This document shows, piece after piece, positions 1 through 7,071 of a stretch of 64,000 bases of DNA; the first letter of the stretch is position 1, and each line of letters starts with the position of its first letter. The notes beneath the pieces were generated by a model that saw only the letters and a list, made by a program, of their open reading frames with translations, searched no databases and was not told where the DNA came from. The stretch is from NCBI GenBank assembly GCA_019218375.1, contig JAHUUK010000004.1, forward strand, positions 124,001 through 188,000, read 5' to 3'. The position numbers and the translations under genes are program-made. The DNA comes from Dermabacteraceae bacterium TAE3-ERU5. GTDB taxonomy: Bacteria > Actinomycetota > Actinomycetes > Actinomycetales > Dermabacteraceae.

Positions 1-17
1 ATGGCGCACCCGCAAAC

Positions 18-46
18 GAAGGCCCCGTCTAAAAGACGGGGCCTTC
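18..46. terminator. Intrinsic terminator-like hairpin at the window edge
   Basis: A 12-bp perfect stem (18-29 with 35-46) encloses a 5-base loop and is followed on the plus strand by a T-rich stretch. It could end a plus-strand gene lying left of the window, and it also sits just past the 3' end of the minus-strand membrane-protein gene, so it may work in both directions. Confidence 0.7.
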
Positions 47-75
47 GTGTTTTAGCTATTCGTGTTTTAGCTATT
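46..75. repeat. 15-bp perfect tandem duplication
   Basis: The 15-mer CGTGTTTTAGCTATT occurs twice back to back (46-60 and 61-75). The second copy contains the stop codon of the minus-strand membrane-protein gene. It looks like a recent slippage duplication at the end of the terminator. Confidence 0.9.
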
Positions 76-397
76 GGGGAAGCTTCTGCTTGGGCTTTTT
101 CTTACCCCTGGGGCGTTTCGAGTCTTTCCACATATCCCAGGCAAAAGAAACGGCCAGGTAAATGAGCACACATACGCTGGTTGCAAAGAATGCCTTGATC
201 CCCGCCGAAGGGCCGTCTAGCACCAGATCCACCAGGGAATAAACAATCGCCGTAGGCACCACCAGAATCGCCAGCGCGATTACTAGCAGCAACCATTTGG
301 GCATGGCAATCAGAATCCTCTCCACCCTGCCCCAGCCGCTATCGGCCCGCGCCGCTTTCTTTTTGCCGGACCTAGCCTTGGTATCTACGCCGCGCAC
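71..397 (-). CDS. Small two-helix membrane protein, unknown function
   Basis: This 108-residue protein is not a family I recognise. It has a basic N-terminus rich in Lys and Arg, two hydrophobic segments (about residues 34-55 and 66-88) and a very basic Lys/Pro-rich tail, so it is probably an inner-membrane protein with both ends in the cytoplasm. The start is GTG at 397, supported by a GAGGAG ribosome-binding site (complement of 407-412) 9 bases upstream. A hairpin just beyond its 3' end can end transcription. Composition is like that of its neighbours. Function cannot be assigned from context. Confidence 0.65.
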   Translation of the reverse strand: MRGVDTKARSGKKKAARADSGWGRVERILIAMPKWLLLVIALAILVVPTAIVYSLVDLVLDGPSAGIKAFFATSVCVLIYLAVSFAWDMWKDSKRPRGKKKPKQKLPQ

Positions 398-617
398 GGG
401 AATCTACTCCTCACAATCTCCGAACCTACGGCTTCAGCAACACCGGAAAACATTTGCCGCGGCCTCAGAACCGACGCCACGGAGTGATACCGATATGCCT
501 TGTGCCTTGCATCATAGCTATCGTTTAATGCGCAAACACCCCTACTTAGGTCTACGGAAAACCGCTCTACACCTATGCCATCTATGCAACTGCAAGCAAG
601 CCGCTGCCACAAAAACC
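398..617. other. Intergenic stretch with no convincing gene
   Basis: Open frames cross this stretch on both strands, but they lack a ribosome-binding site, family resemblance and plausible composition. The stretch probably holds the promoter of the minus-strand membrane-protein gene. Nothing else was recognised. Confidence 0.5.
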
Positions 618-661
618 AAAAGCGTCGGCCCATCCTTTTTATCGGATGGGCCGACGCTTTT
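618..661 (-). terminator. Strong intrinsic terminator of the DUF1540 gene
   Basis: An 18-bp perfect stem (618-635 with 644-661) has an 8-base loop and A/T runs at both ends. It lies about 37 bases beyond the stop of the minus-strand DUF1540 gene. Confidence 0.85.
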
Positions 662-697
662 GCATTTACACCCGGCTAGGGGGTGAAACCGTGCTGC

Positions 698-979
698 TTA
701 CTCCGTGTAGGAGAGGCAGTCGGCGGCGGTGCCGCCGGAGCCAATGCGCACCTGGGTGGCGGTGCATTCCAGATTCTTGTTGAAGGCGCAGGCAACTCGC
801 TGGCAAGCGCCAACCTGGGTAACAACCTTAGAGATACCGCCCTTTACGTCGAGCGGAATGAAGGTAGCGCAGCTTGCATCCTCGCCTACGGTAACGGCGA
901 AAGCGTGGCAGCCGTTGTCGTTGAACGAGCAAGCCGAAACGGTGCAGTTGCTGACCGGGGTCATGTCGATGGCAGTCAT
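698..979 (-). CDS. Double DUF1540 cysteine-rich protein
   Basis: This 93-residue protein is two DUF1540 units in tandem. The first has cysteines C12, C17, C24 and C37; the second has C59, C64, C72 and C88, with the family pattern C-x4-C-x6/7-C followed by a distal Cys. Eight regularly spaced cysteines and no membrane segment suggest two small metal-binding or disulfide-stabilised folds. The family's function is unknown. The ATG at 979 is preceded by an AAAGAGG-like ribosome-binding site, and a strong terminator follows. The gene is monocistronic. The family assignment rests on the cysteine spacing and is fairly secure; metal binding is inferred. Confidence 0.8.
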   Translation of the reverse strand: MTAIDMTPVSNCTVSACSFNDNGCHAFAVTVGEDASCATFIPLDVKGGISKVVTQVGACQRVACAFNKNLECTATQVRIGSGGTAADCLSYTE

Positions 980-1163
980 GAGAACCTCTTTCCTAGAGTC
1001 GATGAAATTACTCTAAACAGAAAAAAGAAATGCCGCCAGGCAGGAAAGGCTGGGCAAATAAAACAAAGTTTTTCAATTAAAAAACATGCGCGTTGCATTA
1101 AAAAGTTCGGTATTCCTAAATGGGTTTAGCTACGCTTAACCTCACCGCCTTACCCCGCACGGG

Positions 1164-1169
1164 TAAACT
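1164..1169 (+). promoter_or_regulatory. -10 box of a leaderless transcript
   Basis: TAAACT lies exactly 6 bases before the ATG at 1176, and no ribosome-binding site is present. This is the layout of a leaderless mRNA starting at the A of the start codon. No good -35 box was seen. Confidence 0.6.
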
Positions 1170-1175
1170 GGGGCA

Positions 1176-1553
1176 ATGATTTCCTGCCCTTGCGGTGGCG
1201 GCAGCTACCCCGAATGCTGCAAGCCTGTGATTGCCAATCCGAGCAGCGCAGACACGCCAGAACAGATCATGCGCTCCCGCTACACCGCATACGTGCGGCG
1301 CGATCTAAAGCACCTGCTTACCACCTGGCATCCCGATACCGCCCCCGAGCGCTGCGACCTTGCCGCGTCCCTGGCCGACGGCACCGTATGGCAGGGATTA
1401 ACCGTTCATTGCGCCAGCCATACGGGAACCAGCGGGCGTGTGGAATTTACCGCCCACTATCTGACTCCCGCGGGCGGCGGCGCTCTGCGTGAGAACAGCC
1501 GTTTCGTGAAAGAGGCGGACCGCTGGCTATACCTGGACGGCAAGCACCAATGA
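1176..1553 (+). CDS. YchJ-like (UPF0225) SEC-C motif protein
   Basis: This 125-residue protein starts with the SEC-C zinc-binding signature (CPCGGG at residues 4-9, then a CC pair near 15-16). It continues with the YchJ core, including the EQIMRSRYTAYV segment and the late ENSRFVKE and WLYLDGK blocks. Length matches actinobacterial family members. The molecular function of YchJ proteins is not established; the SEC-C motif is known as a zinc ribbon that binds proteins or nucleotides. The ATG at 1176 appears leaderless. The stop overlaps the start of the next gene by 4 bases, so the two are co-transcribed and probably translationally coupled. Confidence 0.85.
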   Translation: MISCPCGGGSYPECCKPVIANPSSADTPEQIMRSRYTAYVRRDLKHLLTTWHPDTAPERCDLAASLADGTVWQGLTVHCASHTGTSGRVEFTAHYLTPAGGGALRENSRFVKEADRWLYLDGKHQ

Positions 1554-2305
1554 TCGACAATCAGGTATTGCTGACCACAGCCGTAGGCCTAGCCCTCATG
1601 TTGGCGATCATGCAGGGTGTTTTGCTCACTGCCGGGGTGAACATCGGTTGGCGTGGGGTTACCGCTACTCTGCGCGCGATAATTCAGCTCGGCATCGCCT
1701 CCCTGATTTTGAGCGGCGTTTTGAGCGTTGGCTGGACCGTGCTGCTGGTGCTGGTTTTCATGGCTACAACCGCGTCACTGACTTCTCGCAGCAGGCTGGG
1801 AAACATGCCGGGGGCTAATTCTGCGGTCTGGCTGGGCGTCATCACCGGCGCCTGGAGCATGATCGCCATAGTGTTTGCCACCGGCATGCTGGACACCGAT
1901 CCCCGCAACGTGATCGCGATAGGCGGGATCGTTACCGGTAATGCGATGAGCGCGGCCACGCTTGCCGGGCGTAATTTCCGCCTGGCGGCGGAGCATCGAC
2001 GCGGCGAGATCGAGGCCTGGTGGTCTCTCGGCGCGACCTCCCCCGTCGCTTATCGCAGCGTGGCGCAGCAGGCGGTTTTTGACGCCCTGGTGCCCTCTAT
2101 CGATCAAACCCGCTCCACGGGCATGGTCACCCTGCCCGGCGCGTTCATCGGCGCGCTGTTTGGCGGGGCCAGCCCGCTGGAAGCCGCGCGTTTCCAGGTG
2201 ATCGTTTTGGTGGCGATCATCGCTTCGCAGGCGGTCACCGCCCGGATCGTGGTCTGGCGTTTGGCTAACTCGCCGGTCCTGCCACTGGCCGCCACTAAAA
2301 AATAA
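1550..2305 (+). CDS. fetB: FetB-type ABC permease (UPF0014)
   Basis: This 251-residue, mostly hydrophobic protein has about seven predicted membrane helices. It carries the UPF0014/FetB hallmarks: GxxWRGVTATLRAIIQLG near the N-terminus, IGGIVTGNAMSA in the centre, EAWWSLGATS, and the DQTRSTGMVTLPGAFIGALFGGASP block. In E. coli FetAB exports iron and improves resistance to oxidative stress. No ATPase partner (FetA) is adjacent; the upstream co-transcribed gene is the YchJ-like protein. The ATPase may be encoded elsewhere, or the substrate may differ. The ATG overlaps the preceding stop (ATGA). Confidence 0.85.
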   Translation: MIDNQVLLTTAVGLALMLAIMQGVLLTAGVNIGWRGVTATLRAIIQLGIASLILSGVLSVGWTVLLVLVFMATTASLTSRSRLGNMPGANSAVWLGVITGAWSMIAIVFATGMLDTDPRNVIAIGGIVTGNAMSAATLAGRNFRLAAEHRRGEIEAWWSLGATSPVAYRSVAQQAVFDALVPSIDQTRSTGMVTLPGAFIGALFGGASPLEAARFQVIVLVAIIASQAVTARIVVWRLANSPVLPLAATKK

Positions 2306-2349
2306 CGGGGCGGTCCCTTCCGGTATCGCCCGGAAAACACCGCCCCGTT
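2304..2349. terminator. Bidirectional terminator between convergent genes
   Basis: A 10-bp GC-rich stem (2304-2313 with 2340-2349) has a small inner hairpin and T runs on both strands. It separates the FetB-like gene (plus) from the DUF3618 gene (minus). Confidence 0.8.
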
Positions 2350-2355
2350 TTGGGT

Positions 2356-2631
2356 CTATTTCCTGCGCTTTAGCAGGATAGCTCCGACCGCAAGGGCCGT
2401 TATGCCGACAACCGCTCCCGCCAACACCGAGATGTTCTCGGTCCGGGGGTTACCGTCATCGGCGACGAAAAAACCCGCGATCTTGTCCTTGGCTTCCTTC
2501 GTCACGCGCTGCGCCACATTCTTGGGGTTAACGCGATCGAGAAGTTCGTCGATATCAGACGCCAGGTTGTCCTGCCTGCGCAGGGCCTCCTGCTCCATCT
2601 CGTCAAGGCTCGGCTGCTTCTTTTTAGCCAC
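2356..2631 (-). CDS. DUF3618-type small membrane protein
   Basis: This 91-residue protein has a charged, helical N-terminal half (LASDIDELLDRVNPKNVAQR, typical of DUF3618) and one membrane helix near residues 68-85, followed by a short LLKRRK tail. The family is confined mainly to actinobacteria and is usually a membrane-anchored helix with unknown role. The start is GTG at 2631; a weak GAAAG-like site precedes it. It is monocistronic, convergent to fetB and divergent from the tRNA gene. Confidence 0.8.
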   Translation of the reverse strand: MAKKKQPSLDEMEQEALRRQDNLASDIDELLDRVNPKNVAQRVTKEAKDKIAGFFVADDGNPRTENISVLAGAVVGITALAVGAILLKRRK

Positions 2632-2722
2632 AGCATCTACTTTCGCTCGGAGTCGAAATTACGTACACGTACAGGCTAGGCTATATAGTGCTCTTGTGGC
2701 ACACCATAGTGTCCCGTGAGAT

Positions 2723-2804
2723 GCGCGTGTGGCGGAATTGGTAGACGCGCCAGATTTAGGTTCTGGTGTCCGAGGACGTGGGGGTTCGAGTCCCCCCTCG
2801 CGCA
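2723..2804 (+). tRNA. tRNA-Leu (UAG)
   Basis: The cloverleaf can be drawn by eye: acceptor stem 2723-2729 with 2797-2803 (one T-T mismatch), discriminator A at 2804, anticodon stem CCAGA/TCTGG with loop TTTAGGT giving anticodon UAG, a long class II variable arm, and a T arm with GGGGG/CCCCC around TTCGAGT. The CCA end is not encoded. It decodes CUN leucine codons, chiefly CUA. Confidence 0.93.
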
Positions 2805-2813
2805 CAGACAGCG

Positions 2814-2849
2814 AAAGGCTGGGCCGGATTTTATTCCGGCCCAGCCTTT
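2814..2849 (+). terminator. Terminator of tRNA-Leu
   Basis: A 15-bp perfect stem (2814-2828 with 2835-2849) with a 6-base loop is followed by a T run on the plus strand, 9 bases after the tRNA. Confidence 0.9.
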
Positions 2850-2929
2850 ACTTTTTAGCGATGTTGGCGGTGCGCCCGGCAAAACGGCTAGCTCTAAGGC
2901 ATCCCTACCGTTGCCTGCTCAGCTATCTA

Positions 2930-3673
2930 CTAGATAAGTACGGCGCCGCCGTCTACCGGCAGCACGACACCGGTCACGAAGCTGGCTTCGTCCGATAGCA
3001 GCCAGGAAACAGCCTTGGCGATGTCTTCCGGTTCACCCAGGCGCTTGAGCGGTACCCGCTGCGTCTGTTCTTCCAGCATCGCCGGCGGCAGCGTGGCCAG
3101 GGCCGCAGTCTTGATCGGACCCGGCGCCACGGCGTTAATACGAATTCCCTGCTCCGCGTAATCGAGCGCGGCAGTTTCGCTCATGCCGACCACGCCGTGC
3201 TTGGAGGCGATGTAGGGGGAAAGGAACTTGCTGGCCTGCAGGCCGCCGATGGAGGCAATGTTTACCACGTTGCCATGCCCCTGCTTGGACATCTGGTTGA
3301 GCTGCGCCCGCATGCCGTAGAACGTGCCGCGCAGGGTGACGTCGATCGCCCTATCGAAAGCAGCGTCGCTAATTTCTCCCAGCGGCTTGGGCGGCGCACC
3401 CAGGCCCGCATTATTAACCGCCGCGTCGAGTCGGCCATAAGTATCTAGGGCGTGCTTAACCAGGGCTTCGTTATCTTCTACCGAGGACGCGTCTACCTTT
3501 ATGAAGCTAGCCGTGCCTCCCTTTTCAGTGATGGCGGCTACGGTGGCTTCTCCCTTATCTACCGCAATATCGGAAACAACCACCGCGTAGCCATCGCTCG
3601 CGAGCCGTTCCGCGATAGCCCTACCGATGCCGTCACCAGCCCCCGTTACAACAGCTACTTTCTGATCTGACAT
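2930..3673 (-). CDS. Short-chain dehydrogenase/reductase (SDR)
   Basis: This 247-residue classical SDR has the nucleotide-binding TGAGDGIG motif (about residues 9-16), an acidic residue after the second strand (VSDIAV), NNAG near residue 86, the catalytic Ser in VVNIASIGG, the YIASK Tyr-Lys pair, and a PG motif (VAPGPIKT). It catalyses NAD(P)-dependent oxidation or reduction of an alcohol or ketone; the substrate cannot be read from sequence. The start was placed at ATG 3673, which follows a GGGGAAG ribosome-binding site. A longer frame up to 3727 exists but adds a low-complexity Gly/Ala/Pro stretch unlike SDRs. Monocistronic; next to biotin genes, but no link is implied. Confidence 0.88.
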   Translation of the reverse strand: MSDQKVAVVTGAGDGIGRAIAERLASDGYAVVVSDIAVDKGEATVAAITEKGGTASFIKVDASSVEDNEALVKHALDTYGRLDAAVNNAGLGAPPKPLGEISDAAFDRAIDVTLRGTFYGMRAQLNQMSKQGHGNVVNIASIGGLQASKFLSPYIASKHGVVGMSETAALDYAEQGIRINAVAPGPIKTAALATLPPAMLEEQTQRVPLKRLGEPEDIAKAVSWLLSDEASFVTGVVLPVDGGAVLI

Positions 3674-3807
3674 GGCATTAACCAACTTCCCCGGCGGGGC
3701 AGCTCCAGCGCCACCCGTGCGCCGCATCGTGCATCAGTTACCGATATTGGCAACCGGTTTCACGCTACTCTCGCAAGGGGCAAAGTCAAGGCTTGAAAAA
3801 GTGGCTA

Positions 3808-4566
3808 TCAGTAGCTAAACCCCTTTTCTCCAATCCCTTCCGGAATTCCTCCCCACAGTGGCGCTTCACAAAAATCAGCTATTTCCGCGAGGTTGGTCGC
3901 AACGGCTAAATCCGGCTTCCCTCCGGGCAGAGAACCGATGATCACTCCCCCTACTTCCAGCCCGGCGGCGCGGATCGCAGCCACCGTAAGGCGGGTGTGG
4001 TTCAGGGTTCCCAGCCCCGCCCGCGCCACCACCAGGTAACGGCAGGAGACGCCGTTTGCTACCAGCTCCCTACCGCATTCCAGCAGCCCCCGCCCCTCGT
4101 TATCGAGCGCCACCGTGATGCCTCCCGCCCCCTCTACCAGCAGCGGTCCGTCGTGCCGTGCCGACATTTCCGCCAGCTGCCGGGCAAGCTCCGGCATGGC
4201 GATCAGGGTTTTGCCCTCGCGCCTGGCCGCGCTGGCGGGAGCCAGCGGATCGCGCAGCCGCTGCAGTTCTAGCGCGTCCTCCTGCGCTACCCCGGCCAGG
4301 CGCGCGGCCAGCGCCACGTCGCCCTCCTCGCCCGGCAGCAACCCGCTCTGCGCTGGCTTCACCAGCAGGGGCCGCTCCCCCGCGCGCAGCAGGCCGCGCG
4401 CTACGGCGGCGGTGGCTATCGTCTTGCCGACCTCAGTATCTGTGCCGGTTACGAAGGTGATCCCGCGGCGGCATTCCCGCGCGGCGTGATCGTACAGGGA
4501 CCGCAGCGGGCCCGTGTGCGAAAACTTACCTACTGCTTGGTTACCTGTCTGCTCCGGTACTGTCAT
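3808..4566 (-). CDS. bioD: Dethiobiotin synthetase
   Basis: BioD closes the ureido ring of 7,8-diaminopelargonic acid with CO2 and ATP to give dethiobiotin. The 252-residue protein carries the P-loop GTDTEVGKT (about residues 39-47), the substrate-binding KPAQSG block and the VEGAGGI motif. It has about 30 extra N-terminal residues compared with E. coli BioD. The start at 4566 was chosen because a TATCCT -10 box lies 7 bases upstream, implying a leaderless or near-leaderless mRNA; an upstream start at 4620 would overlap bioB. It is divergent from bioB across only 53 bases, so the two share a control region. bioA and bioF are not in the window. Confidence 0.92.
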   Translation of the reverse strand: MTVPEQTGNQAVGKFSHTGPLRSLYDHAARECRRGITFVTGTDTEVGKTIATAAVARGLLRAGERPLLVKPAQSGLLPGEEGDVALAARLAGVAQEDALELQRLRDPLAPASAARREGKTLIAMPELARQLAEMSARHDGPLLVEGAGGITVALDNEGRGLLECGRELVANGVSCRYLVVARAGLGTLNHTRLTVAAIRAAGLEVGGVIIGSLPGGKPDLAVATNLAEIADFCEAPLWGGIPEGIGEKGFSY

Positions 4567-4573
4567 GGAATTG

Positions 4574-4579
4574 AGGATA
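4574..4579 (-). promoter_or_regulatory. -10 box upstream of bioD
   Basis: On the minus strand TATCCT lies 7 bases before the bioD ATG, giving an essentially leaderless transcript. It lies within the 53-base bioD/bioB divergent spacer, where a biotin-responsive repressor could act; no clear operator was recognised. Confidence 0.5.
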
Positions 4580-4619
4580 CGAGCACCGGGGCATGACGCG
4601 CCGGTAAGGAGAGCAGACA

Positions 4620-5849
4620 ATGTGGCTATGGGAACGCGCCCAGCAGGTAATCGCGGGGTCCCCGCTGACCCGCGAGGAAGCGCTGCGCATCCTGTCGCTA
4701 CCCGACTCTGACACGTATCCGCTGGTGGCTGCGGCCGGGAGCATCCGGCGGCACTTCTTCGGCACCAAGGTGCGCATGAACTACCTGGTGAACCTGAAAT
4801 CCGGGAAATGCCCGGAGGACTGTTTCTATTGCAGCCAGCGGCTCGGCTCGGAGGCCGAAATCCTGAAGTATTCGTGGCTGAGCACGGAGGAAGCCGTGCG
4901 GGCGGCGCAGGCCGGGATCAGCGCGGGCGCGAAGCGCGTCTGCCTGGTGGCGAGCGGGCGCGGCCCGAGCAACCGCGACGTGGATCGCGTGAGCGACATG
5001 GTGCGCGAAATCAAGGGAAGCCACCCCGAGGTGGAGGTGTGCGCCTGCCTGGGATTCCTGAAAGAAAACCAGTCCCAGAAGCTCGCTGAGGCCGGTGCCG
5101 ACGCCTACAACCACAACCTGAATACCGCCGAAAGTAACTACCAGGACATCTGCACCAGTCACGAATATTCCCAGCGGGAAGAAACCGTGACCCGCGCCAA
5201 GCAGGGCAGTCTGAGCCCCTGTTCCGGCATTATCGCGGGCATGGGGGAAACCCCGGAGGAACTGGTTGACGTGGTGTTTGCGCTGCGGGAGCTGGACGTG
5301 GATTCCGTGCCCGTGAACTTCCTGCTGCCGTTCCCCGGTACGCCGTTTGCCGACAGGCACGAACTGACCCCGCACAAGTGCCTGCGCATCCTGGCGATGG
5401 TGCGTTTCGTGCACCCGGACCGGGACGTGCGCATCGCGGCGGGACGCGAGGAGCACCTGCGCACCCTGCAACCGCTCAGCCTGGAGATCTGCAATTCGCT
5501 GTTCCTGGGCGACTACCTGACCAGCCAGGGCCAGCCGGGAGAAAAAGACCGGCAGCTGATCGCCGACGCAGGGATGAGCATCCTGGGTGGCGAAAACCTG
5601 CCGCCGCTCGATCCGCACGCGCACGTTTCCGAGCCACCGGCGGCGTCGGCCACTCCCTGCGGCGCTCACGCGGGCACCGGCGCTGGCTCCGGTTCTGGCT
5701 GCGGTGGCTGCGCGAGCGCCTGCCCGCGCCAGGAGGACCCGCGTCAGGGGGAAAGAATCATTCCTGCCGATAGCCCCACCTCCATCACGATGCCGGTGCC
5801 GGCGATCCGCCAGCGCGGGGCCGGCACGGCCCTGCCGCCGAACGCGTAA
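4620..5849 (+). CDS. bioB: Biotin synthase with Cys-rich C-terminal tail
   Basis: BioB is the radical-SAM enzyme that inserts sulfur into dethiobiotin to form biotin. The [4Fe-4S]-SAM motif is C64, C68, C71 (GKCPEDCFYCSQ). Likely ligands of the second cluster are C108, C141 or C143, C201 and R271. The YNHNLNT block is typical. At 409 residues it is longer than usual (about 330-350): after residue 335 comes a Gly/Ala/Ser-rich tail with C347, C361, C364 and C368. Such a tail might hold an extra Fe-S cluster, which is inference. The ATG at 4620 has a clear AAGGAG site upstream. It is divergent from bioD, and no bioA or bioF is nearby. Confidence 0.95.
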   Translation: MWLWERAQQVIAGSPLTREEALRILSLPDSDTYPLVAAAGSIRRHFFGTKVRMNYLVNLKSGKCPEDCFYCSQRLGSEAEILKYSWLSTEEAVRAAQAGISAGAKRVCLVASGRGPSNRDVDRVSDMVREIKGSHPEVEVCACLGFLKENQSQKLAEAGADAYNHNLNTAESNYQDICTSHEYSQREETVTRAKQGSLSPCSGIIAGMGETPEELVDVVFALRELDVDSVPVNFLLPFPGTPFADRHELTPHKCLRILAMVRFVHPDRDVRIAAGREEHLRTLQPLSLEICNSLFLGDYLTSQGQPGEKDRQLIADAGMSILGGENLPPLDPHAHVSEPPAASATPCGAHAGTGAGSGSGCGGCASACPRQEDPRQGERIIPADSPTSITMPVPAIRQRGAGTALPPNA

Positions 5850-5894
5850 GGTCAGCTCACAGCGGGCCGCGTTTCCCAGCAAGGAAGAAAGTTC

Positions 5895-5926
5895 TTGCTC
5901 GCCCCCCCCCCTGGTCGCCTTAATAT
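5895..5926 (+). promoter_or_regulatory. Candidate slippage-prone promoter with C10 tract
   Basis: A -35-like TTGCTC (5895-5900) and a good -10 TAATAT (5921-5926) are separated by 20 bases that include ten consecutive C (5902-5911). It lies about 75 bases upstream of the first lipoprotein gene. A length change in the C tract would change the spacer; loss of three C gives the optimal 17. The pair of boxes was found by eye and is not proven to be the promoter. Confidence 0.4.
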
Positions 5927-5999
5927 CTGGCTAAAGCAATATCTGCTCAATATTTGACTATTAAAAAATGCCGAGTGAAGCAAAGGGGTTTCACCTGAC

Positions 6000-6491
6000 A
6001 TGAACCTTAAGAGGATTATCGCCGCTACCTTGCTGAGCGCTGGCTCGCTGGGCCTGCTCGCGGGCTGCTCCAGCCATTCCGGCAATGCCGAGGCCTACTC
6101 CTGCCACCAGGGGGCCGACTCGCCGGAGGCCGCAGTCGCGCAGTTCGTAGAGGGCCTGCGCTCGGACGGGGGCAAGCCCGCCTGCTCCATGGTGATGAAA
6201 GAGGACGGCTGGGACCTCAACGACCCGGTCGCGCAGTCCCTGGTGGAGCGTATTACGAAGCTTGGCGGCTCCCCGCGCGGGGAAGTCGAAGTCATGCTTA
6301 ATCCGGTGAGTCCCACCCATCAGGCTCTCGTGTTCACGGCGGACACCGGCAGGCCGTTGCTGCTGCTCGACCCGGTGCAGGACGGGCGCACCGGCAAGTA
6401 CTTCGTGAGGTGGTGGCAGGATTCCCTGGCCAGCGAGGTAAACGTCCCCGAATATATGCTGGCTGAGCTCGCTAAACGCACGCAGAAGTAG
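6000..6491 (+). CDS. Lipoprotein, copy 1 of a tandem pair
   Basis: This 163-residue protein begins with a lipoprotein signal peptide (basic MNLKR, hydrophobic core, lipobox LAGC with C23), so it is predicted to be anchored to the outer face of the membrane. The mature part contains YSCHQGADSPEAAVAQFVEGL, a SMVMKEDGWDLNDP segment and a C-terminal TGKYFVRWWQDSLASE block. I do not recognise a named family; the AVAQFVEGL helix resembles the start of small mixed alpha/beta lipoproteins of actinobacteria. It is about 65% identical by eye to the next gene, so the pair arose by tandem duplication. The ATG at 6000 has only a weak ribosome-binding site. Function unknown. Confidence 0.8.
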   Translation: MNLKRIIAATLLSAGSLGLLAGCSSHSGNAEAYSCHQGADSPEAAVAQFVEGLRSDGGKPACSMVMKEDGWDLNDPVAQSLVERITKLGGSPRGEVEVMLNPVSPTHQALVFTADTGRPLLLLDPVQDGRTGKYFVRWWQDSLASEVNVPEYMLAELAKRTQK

Positions 6492-6541
6492 CGGTGCAGA
6501 TAGCTTTACATCATCTATGGACTAAGGAATAACGACCCCAA

Positions 6542-7027
6542 ATGAATATCAATAAACGTATCGCTTCTTTGCTCTGCGCCGCCGCGCTGGGCCTGCTCGC
6601 GGGCTGCTCCAACCATTCCGAAAATGCCGAGGGGTACACCTGCCACCAGGGTGCCGACTCGCCGGGCGCCGCGGTCGCGCAATTCGTGGAGGGCCTACGT
6701 AGCGGCGGAGAGCCCGCCTGCTCCGTGGTGCTGAAAAAGGACGGCTGGGACCTCAACGACCCAACCGTAAAAGCCATAGTGGAACGTATGACAGCGCTCG
6801 GAGAACCTCCGCACGAGGACGCCGCAATCATGCTGAACCCGGTGAAGCCCATCGAAGAGGCCTTCGTGTTCACGGTAGACACCGGCAGGCCGCTGCTGCT
6901 GATCCAGCCGGTGTATGACGACCACACCGGCAAGTACTTCGTGAAGTGGTCGCAGAACTCCCTGGCCAGCGAGGCCAACACTCCCGAGTACATGAAGCCC
7001 GTGCTCGCGAAACTCGCGCAGAAGTAG
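6542..7027 (+). CDS. Lipoprotein, copy 2 of a tandem pair
   Basis: This 161-residue paralogue of the preceding gene has the same layout: signal peptide, lipobox LAGC with C22, CHQGADSPGAAVAQFVEGL, a VVLKKDGWDLNDP segment and TGKYFVKWSQNSLASE. The two mature cysteines (in YTCHQG and EPACS) are conserved between copies and could form a disulfide. Divergence is spread along the length, so the duplication is not very recent. The ATG follows an AAGGA site at a loose spacing. The 50-base gap to copy 1 suggests an operon, ended by the hairpin at 7072. Function unknown. Confidence 0.8.
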   Translation: MNINKRIASLLCAAALGLLAGCSNHSENAEGYTCHQGADSPGAAVAQFVEGLRSGGEPACSVVLKKDGWDLNDPTVKAIVERMTALGEPPHEDAAIMLNPVKPIEEAFVFTVDTGRPLLLIQPVYDDHTGKYFVKWSQNSLASEANTPEYMKPVLAKLAQK

Positions 7028-7071
7028 CGGTGGCAAACAACCGTAACCAAAGCAACCGCAAACAAATACCA

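Noticed and set aside
297-686. Plus-strand frame of 129 codons near the window start
   Set aside because: It crosses the strong terminator at 618-661 and overlaps the minus-strand membrane gene; no ribosome-binding site or family resemblance.
5850-5999. Poly-C tract as a coding-region contingency locus
   Set aside because: The tract lies between bioB and the first lipoprotein gene; no frame with a good start runs through it into either gene, so a promoter effect is more likely.
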